Source of the DNA: Clostridium sp. C105KSO13
GTDB lineage: Bacteria; Bacillota; Clostridia; Lachnospirales; Lachnospiraceae
NCBI RefSeq assembly: GCF_001517425.1
Contig: NZ_FBWL01000168.1
Span: 1 to 64,000, forward strand
Direction of reading: 5' to 3'
DNA length: 64,000 nt
A program made the position numbers and the translations under genes. Positions 59,068-64,000 of the stretch are shown here, piece after piece. The notes beneath the pieces are model-generated. The model ran no database searches. It was not told where the DNA came from and saw only the letters and a program-made list of their open reading frames with translations. Numbering within the stretch: position 1 is the stretch's first letter; each line of letters begins with the position of its first letter.

Positions 59068-61596
59068 ATGAAGAGTCTAAAGTTGAGAGAGGGGTTTTAC
59101 TGGACCGGGATTGTGGATGATTCCCTGCGTGTGTTTGATATTATTATGTATACGAAATTCGGCACCACCTATAATTCATATGTGCTGAAGGCAGGGAATA
59201 AGACGATTTTGTTTGAGACAGCAAAGGTGAAGTTCTGGGATGATTATCTGGAGAAACTGGAGGAGATTGCAGATGTCGGTGAGATTGACTATCTGGTGGT
59301 CAGCCACACGGAGCCGGATCATGCGGGAAGTGTGGAACGGCTATTGGATTTATGTCCCCATCTGAAAATTATTTCCACCGGTGCGGCTAATTCATTTTTG
59401 CGTGAGATTGTAAACCGTGATTTTACGGGAATTGTGGTTAAAGATGGTGAGCGTCTGCAGATTGGCAATAAGACGCTGTATTTTATGAGTGTACCCAATC
59501 TGCACTGGCCGGATACTATGTACACGTACATTGAAGAGGAACAGATTCTCATCACCTGTGACTCTTTTGGCGCTCACTATGCATTCCCGGAGGTTTTGTT
59601 GAGCGAAGTTCAAAACTGGGAAGACTATGAGGAGTCGGTAAAATATTATTTTGACTGTATTATTGCTCCCTTTAAATCTTTCATGAAGACGGCTTTGAAC
59701 CGAGTGCGCGAGATGGATATCACTATGATTGGTACAGGCCACGGTCCGGTTCTGGACACGAAGCTGGACCAGATGTACCAGTGGTATGAGAAATGGTGTA
59801 CGGTCATAAATCCGAATAAGAAGAAAACGGTGGTGATTCCCTATGTCAGTGCATACGGGTATACACAGGAACTGGCACAAGATATTGCGGCCGGTATTGC
59901 AGACAGCGGTGATATTGATGTACATCTTTTCGATATGGTAACTGCAGATTCAGATAAGGTTGTGGAGGAACTTGGGTTTGCGGACGGTGTTTTATTCGGC
60001 ACTCCGACAATTCTGGGGGAGGCACTGAAACCAATTTGGGAGTTGACTCTGGCAATGACTCCCGTCACTCATGGCGGCAAACTGGCCGGGGCGTTTGGGA
60101 GTTATGGCTGGAGCGGTGAGGGTGTTCCACATATTGAAGAGCGCCTGCGGCAGCTTCGGATGAAGGTTGTGGATGGCTATAAGGTGCGTTTTAAACCGAA
60201 TCAGGCAGACCGTCAGGATGCTTTTGATTTTGGGTATAATTTTGGATGCACGCTTTTAGAAAAGCCTAATATAAAGAAGACCTCTGCAAGAACAAAGCTT
60301 GTGAAATGTCTGGTCTGCGGAGAGATTTTTGACTCATCACTGGAAATATGTCCTGTCTGTGGTGTGGGCAAAGAAAACTTTGTTCCGGTAGAGGCAGAGG
60401 ACGATTCATACCAAAATGATACCGAAGACTTCTATCTGATTCTGGGAAATGGGGCAGCAGGTTTCTATGCGGCAAAATCAATCCGGGAGCGCAATAAGTC
60501 TGCCTCCATTGTCATGGTTTCTGAGGAGCCGTATCGTTCGTATAACCGGCCTATGCTGACAAAGTCGATTATGGCGGACTTGAGTGAGGACCAGATAGCT
60601 GTGAAGGGAAAACAGTGGTATGAAGAACAGAAAATAGTTCAGGTTCTTGGGAAAAAGATTATCTCAGTAGATACTACAGGGAAAGAAGTTACCCTTGAGG
60701 ATGGAATTAAGCTGCAATATACAAAACTAATTTATGCTCTTGGTGCGGAATGTTTTGTGCCGCCGATTCCGGGCAGCGATAAGAAGTCTGTAGTAGCAAT
60801 CCGCCGTCTTGCAGACACGAGAAAAATAGCTGACCTTCTGCCAAATGTGAGAAACGTAGTAGTGATTGGCGGTGGTGTGTTAGGTCTTGAAGCTGCATGG
60901 GAAATGAAGAAGGCAAAATGTCAGGTCACTGTTTTGGAGATTGCACCGGTTCTGATGGGGCGCCAGCTGGATCTTCCGGCAGGAGAGCTTTTAAAGTCAA
61001 TCAGCGAAGAGTGCGGAGTGCACATTAGAACGGACGTGCAGGTGGAGGCAATCCTCGGAGAAGAGTATACAACCGCGGTAAAATTAAAAGACGGTGAAGA
61101 AGTTTCGGCAGATCTGGTCATTATCTCCAGCGGTGTCAGGGCAAACGTAGATCTGGCACAGCAGATGGGGCTGGAAACGGACCGTGGCATTGTGGTAAAC
61201 AGTAAGATGGAAACCAGTATGAAGTGTGTATATGCATGCGGCGACTGTGCACAGTACGAGGGGGTGAACTATGCAATCTGGCCGGAGGCTGTGGAACAGG
61301 GAAAAGTGGCAGGTGCCAACGCCGCGGGGGAAGAAAAAGAATACATTCAGGTACCCGCAGCGCTTACCTTCCACGGAATGAACACTGCCCTTTACGCAAT
61401 TGGTGATGCAGGCAAGAACCCAAATCTGATTTACAAGATTGTGGAATTCAAAGATATGGGAAGAAAGCAGTACAAAAAATACTTCTTCCTGAATAACCGG
61501 CTGTGTGGGGTAATCCTTATAGGAGATGTATCCGAGATGGGAAAACTCTCTAAGGCAGTAGAGCGAAAAGCTCCTTATAAGGAAATCATAGCCTGA
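59068..61596 (+). CDS. Class F-like flavodiiron protein fused to rubredoxin and NADH:rubredoxin reductase
   Basis: An 842-residue soluble oxygen or nitric-oxide reductase with all electron carriers on one chain. Residues 1-250 are the metallo-beta-lactamase diiron domain (SHTEPDHAGS ligands near 79-88, GTGHGPVLD). Residues 252-395 are flavodoxin (PYVSAYGYTQELA). A short-spaced rubredoxin follows with C414, C417, C428 and C431, only 10 residues between pairs. Residues 440-842 are an FAD/NADH oxidoreductase (ILGNGAAGFYAAKS, VVIGGGVLGLEAAWEM). NADH electrons pass to O2 or NO, protecting this anaerobe. Own promoter; terminator follows. Confidence 0.94.
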   Translation: MKSLKLREGFYWTGIVDDSLRVFDIIMYTKFGTTYNSYVLKAGNKTILFETAKVKFWDDYLEKLEEIADVGEIDYLVVSHTEPDHAGSVERLLDLCPHLKIISTGAANSFLREIVNRDFTGIVVKDGERLQIGNKTLYFMSVPNLHWPDTMYTYIEEEQILITCDSFGAHYAFPEVLLSEVQNWEDYEESVKYYFDCIIAPFKSFMKTALNRVREMDITMIGTGHGPVLDTKLDQMYQWYEKWCTVINPNKKKTVVIPYVSAYGYTQELAQDIAAGIADSGDIDVHLFDMVTADSDKVVEELGFADGVLFGTPTILGEALKPIWELTLAMTPVTHGGKLAGAFGSYGWSGEGVPHIEERLRQLRMKVVDGYKVRFKPNQADRQDAFDFGYNFGCTLLEKPNIKKTSARTKLVKCLVCGEIFDSSLEICPVCGVGKENFVPVEAEDDSYQNDTEDFYLILGNGAAGFYAAKSIRERNKSASIVMVSEEPYRSYNRPMLTKSIMADLSEDQIAVKGKQWYEEQKIVQVLGKKIISVDTTGKEVTLEDGIKLQYTKLIYALGAECFVPPIPGSDKKSVVAIRRLADTRKIADLLPNVRNVVVIGGGVLGLEAAWEMKKAKCQVTVLEIAPVLMGRQLDLPAGELLKSISEECGVHIRTDVQVEAILGEEYTTAVKLKDGEEVSADLVIISSGVRANVDLAQQMGLETDRGIVVNSKMETSMKCVYACGDCAQYEGVNYAIWPEAVEQGKVAGANAAGEEKEYIQVPAALTFHGMNTALYAIGDAGKNPNLIYKIVEFKDMGRKQYKKYFFLNNRLCGVILIGDVSEMGKLSKAVERKAPYKEIIA

Positions 61597-61599
61597 GAA

Positions 61600-61656
61600 A
61601 ATGAGGTTCATCCGGATGCAAATTAAAAATATAAAAGCATTTGGATGGACCTCATT
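61600..61656 (+). terminator. Long hairpin after the flavodiiron gene
   Basis: AATGAGGTTCATCC pairs with GGATGGACCTCATT (13 of 14), followed by ATTTTAT. A strong stem with a weak T run; likely a terminator. Confidence 0.65.
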
Positions 61657-61700
61657 ATTTTATAGTAGTAGGTAGAATAAATCTACAGGAGGACAGATAA

Positions 61701-62378
61701 ATGCTAAAGCTGAAAACAAAACAACAGATGTCAGAATCCATGCTTCTGGCTGTATTTTTGACACTGGCGGGGGGGTTCCAGGACGCCTATTCCTATAATA
61801 TCAGGGGAGAGGTTTTCGCCAATGCACAGACCGGAAATATAGTACTGTTGGGACAGAACCTTGCCCAGAGAAACTTTCAGGCTGCCCTGCGTTATCTGCT
61901 TCCTCTGACTGCGTTTATCGGCGGGGTATATGTGACAGAGTGGGTACATCACTTGTGGAAGGAGTACCAGAAAATCCACTGGAGGCAGATTATACTGCTT
62001 GTGGAGACAGCTTTGCTGATCATTGTAGGGCTGCTGCCTCATTCTATGGATGTACCTGCAAATGTTATCCTGTCCTTTGCTTGTGCGATGCAGGTCAATG
62101 GTTTCCGCAAATTTAAGGGACTGCCCTCCGCCACGACCATGTGTATAGGAAACATGCGCAATGCTACAGCACTGCTGTGTAAATATCACATCACAAAGGA
62201 TAAGGTTTTAAGAAAAAAGAGTATGCATTATTATTTTGTTATCTTTATCTTTGCAGTGGGTGCGGCAACGGGCGCCATGATGAGTATGCGTGCAGGCCTG
62301 AGGGCTATCTGGATAGCCGCTGTCCTGCTGTTTATAGGATTTGTACTTATGTTTATTAAAGAAGATCTTGAAAAGTAA
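61701..62378 (+). CDS. YoaK/DUF1275 family membrane protein
   Basis: A 225-residue integral membrane protein with about six hydrophobic segments (SMLLAVFLTLAGGFQDAYSY first, then LRYLLPLTAFIGGVYV, IILLVETALLIIVGLLP, and YFVIFIFAVGAATGAMMS). The DAYSY and GNIVLLGQNLA motifs are typical of DUF1275. Transport or other role unproven. AGGAGG 7 bases upstream; it stands apart from the convergent asnB gene by 20 bases. Confidence 0.88.
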   Translation: MLKLKTKQQMSESMLLAVFLTLAGGFQDAYSYNIRGEVFANAQTGNIVLLGQNLAQRNFQAALRYLLPLTAFIGGVYVTEWVHHLWKEYQKIHWRQIILLVETALLIIVGLLPHSMDVPANVILSFACAMQVNGFRKFKGLPSATTMCIGNMRNATALLCKYHITKDKVLRKKSMHYYFVIFIFAVGAATGAMMSMRAGLRAIWIAAVLLFIGFVLMFIKEDLEK

Positions 62379-62398
62379 AAAGTTGGAAGCTGATATCT

Positions 62399-64000
62399 TT
62401 ATTGGATTTGCACATGGTATTTTTTGAGCCAGTAATTTACCTGGAGCATATAAGCCAGCATCTGCGGGCCCGCCATCAACTGGCCATACCAGGGTTTCCC
62501 GTAATCGGAGGGACTGTTCAGGAAAGTATCCACCTTTTTTGTGTCGAGCAATGTACGTACGGGGGCATTGGGGTCAGCTAGGACCTCCTTTAATTGCTGC
62601 CCAAGCAGCTTTTCGTACGCGGGATCGTAGGTTTTGGGATAAGGGCTTTTTTTCCGCCACAGTACCTCCTTGGGGAGAAGTCCCTCTCCGGCGTGGCGCA
62701 ACAGCCCTTTTACAATACCGTCGGGGCATTTCATATGCCATGGAACATTAAAAACATACTCTACAATCCTGTAATCAGCCAGAGGAACCCTTGCCTCTAG
62801 CCCATTGTACATACTGGTGCGGTCCATCCTGTCCAGGAGGGTTACCATGAACCAGCGCAGGTTCAGATAAGAAATTTCCCGCCGTCTCTTTTCTTCCGGG
62901 GTATCTTCCGGAAGACCCGGGGTTTCGCTGATGGTATTCTCGTAAGCTTCATGGGCATATTCCTCCATATGAAGCTCTCGGATCAGACTGTCGGATAAAA
63001 GCACCTGTCTGGGGGACATATCGTCGGACCAAGGAAAAGCATTGGTCTGAAAAGCTTTTTGGCTGTGGAACCAGGGGTAGCCGCCAAAAATTTCATCGGC
63101 GCATTCACCGGTCAAGGTAACTTTGTTGTAATCGGTCACTTTGGAACAGAAATACAGCAGGGAAGACTCCACATCTGCCATACAGGGAAGATCTCTGGCA
63201 TCTACTGTTTTATACAGGCAATCCAGCTGATCCTGGTTTGTGCATTCCAGAAAGTGATGGTTCGTTCCCGCAAAATCCACCATTTGTTCTACATAAGGTC
63301 TATCCTGGCTGGGCTGGAACGAGTTGGACTTGAAATATTTATCGTTGTTCTGGAAGTCAAAAGAAAACGTGTTCAGAACTTTCCCTTGCTTCTTTAATTC
63401 TCGGGCGCAGATGGCTGTCACCAGACTGCTGTCTACACCGCCGGAGAGAAAGGTGCTGATGGGGATGTCGGAAAGCATCTGTTTTTTGATAGAATCTTCC
63501 ACAAGCCATGCGGTTTTCTCCACTGTTTGTGCAAAAGAATCTTCATGTGGGCGGCTCTTTAGTTCCCAGTAAAACTCTTTACTGCGGGAAGTGTGGCCGA
63601 AGGTAATACACTCTCCGGGCAGGACCTCCAGCACATCTTTGAAAACACCTTTGCCATAAGATTTTGCAGGGCCAAGAGCAAATATCTCACACAGACCGGC
63701 CCTGTCTACCACAGGTCTGACGCCCGGATAAGCCAGAAGTCCCTTGATTTCTGAGGCGAAGACAAGGGTTTTGCCTATCATAGTGTAAAAGAGGGGTTTA
63801 ACACCTAACCTGTCACGGAATAAATAAAGTTCCCCGGCATTGGAATCCCAGAGCGCAATTGCAAAAATACCGTTCAGCTTTTTGATATAGTCTTTTCCGT
63901 GGAGCATGTAACCTTCTAAAATGACTTCCGTATCACTGGTGGTCTGAAATTCTGCCCCTTCCAGCAAGAGCTCTGCTTTTAGTTCTGCCATATTGTAAAT
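62399..64000 (-). CDS. asnB: Asparagine synthase (glutamine-hydrolysing), 5-prime end missing
   Basis: Converts aspartate, ATP and glutamine to asparagine. The frame enters from the right edge, so the catalytic Cys2 and first glutaminase residues are outside the window. Present are the end of the glutaminase domain (YMLHGKDYIKKLNGIFAIAL, FRDRLGVKPLFY) and the synthase domain with the PP-loop FLSGGVDSSLV, GECADEIFGGYPW and the region DRTSMYNGLEARVP. Roughly 60-80 residues are missing at the N-terminus; internal methionine at 63991 is not the start. Convergent with the YoaK-family gene. Confidence 0.95.
   Translation of the reverse strand: MYNMAELKAELLLEGAEFQTTSDTEVILEGYMLHGKDYIKKLNGIFAIALWDSNAGELYLFRDRLGVKPLFYTMIGKTLVFASEIKGLLAYPGVRPVVDRAGLCEIFALGPAKSYGKGVFKDVLEVLPGECITFGHTSRSKEFYWELKSRPHEDSFAQTVEKTAWLVEDSIKKQMLSDIPISTFLSGGVDSSLVTAICARELKKQGKVLNTFSFDFQNNDKYFKSNSFQPSQDRPYVEQMVDFAGTNHHFLECTNQDQLDCLYKTVDARDLPCMADVESSLLYFCSKVTDYNKVTLTGECADEIFGGYPWFHSQKAFQTNAFPWSDDMSPRQVLLSDSLIRELHMEEYAHEAYENTISETPGLPEDTPEEKRRREISYLNLRWFMVTLLDRMDRTSMYNGLEARVPLADYRIVEYVFNVPWHMKCPDGIVKGLLRHAGEGLLPKEVLWRKKSPYPKTYDPAYEKLLGQQLKEVLADPNAPVRTLLDTKKVDTFLNSPSDYGKPWYGQLMAGPQMLAYMLQVNYWLKKYHVQIQ

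Overview
The window looks like a Lachnospiraceae-type Clostridia chromosome. Evidence is the strong GGAGG ribosome sites, the core genes at the right end (recQ, a class F-like flavodiiron protein with short-spaced rubredoxin, alanine dehydrogenase, asnB), and Tn916/Tn1549-style mobile DNA. Assignments rest on reading the translated proteins and motifs; no database search was possible.

Region by region. (1) 1-20161, minus strand: part of a siphovirus-like prophage. It holds a sigma-like regulator, a DUF2800/DUF2815 pair, family A DNA polymerase, primase-helicase, VRR-NUC nuclease, SNF2-type helicase, HNH nuclease, small terminase, phage MetK, ParB-methyltransferase, large terminase, portal and ClpP-like head protease. 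No capsid gene follows the protease in the remaining 188 bases. DUF2800 is broken by an 8-bp tandem duplication. (2) 20267-39597, plus strand: an apparently intact defence island read from one visible promoter. An ABC-three-component (ABC-3C-like) trio and a small Xre regulator precede a complete type 1 BREX set in canonical order (brxA, brxB, brxC, pglX, pglZ, brxL). These are followed by a DUF262/HNH-type (GmrSD/BrxU-like) nuclease and an unrecognised 278-residue protein. Gene spacing is 1 to about 40 bases throughout, each gene with its own ribosome site, so co-expression is likely. This composite operon is the most interesting system here.

(3) 39598-52900: a graveyard of mobile elements. 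It contains IS remnants, two serine-recombinase C-termini, a DUF4366 fragment, two copies of a DUF6431/transposase/ATPase/DUF6618 transposon (partly head to head), phage tail genes carrying a relBE module with a nonsense-mutated toxin, scrambled terminase/portal/DUF2800 pieces, an IS66 fragment and a truncated IS3 element. Between these sit plausible intact genes: an Xre gene, RhuM, and an alkA-ada-monooxygenase DNA-repair operon. (4) 51700-54190: two direct-repeat arrays, an oriT-like dyad, a terminator, a Tn916-type excisionase whose start codon reads ATA, and an intact tyrosine integrase. The palindromic repeat array is phased mostly at 32 bp. This is the right end of an integrative element.

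(5) 54319-64000: ordinary chromosome. Genes are a low-molecular-weight tyrosine phosphatase, alanine dehydrogenase, a VOC protein, an MGMT-like protein lacking the acceptor cysteine, recQ, a flavodiiron fusion, a YoaK-family membrane protein, and asnB, which runs off the right edge. Working picture: a chromosomal site that has repeatedly received phages and conjugative elements, most of them now decayed, while the defence island has stayed open-reading-frame intact.
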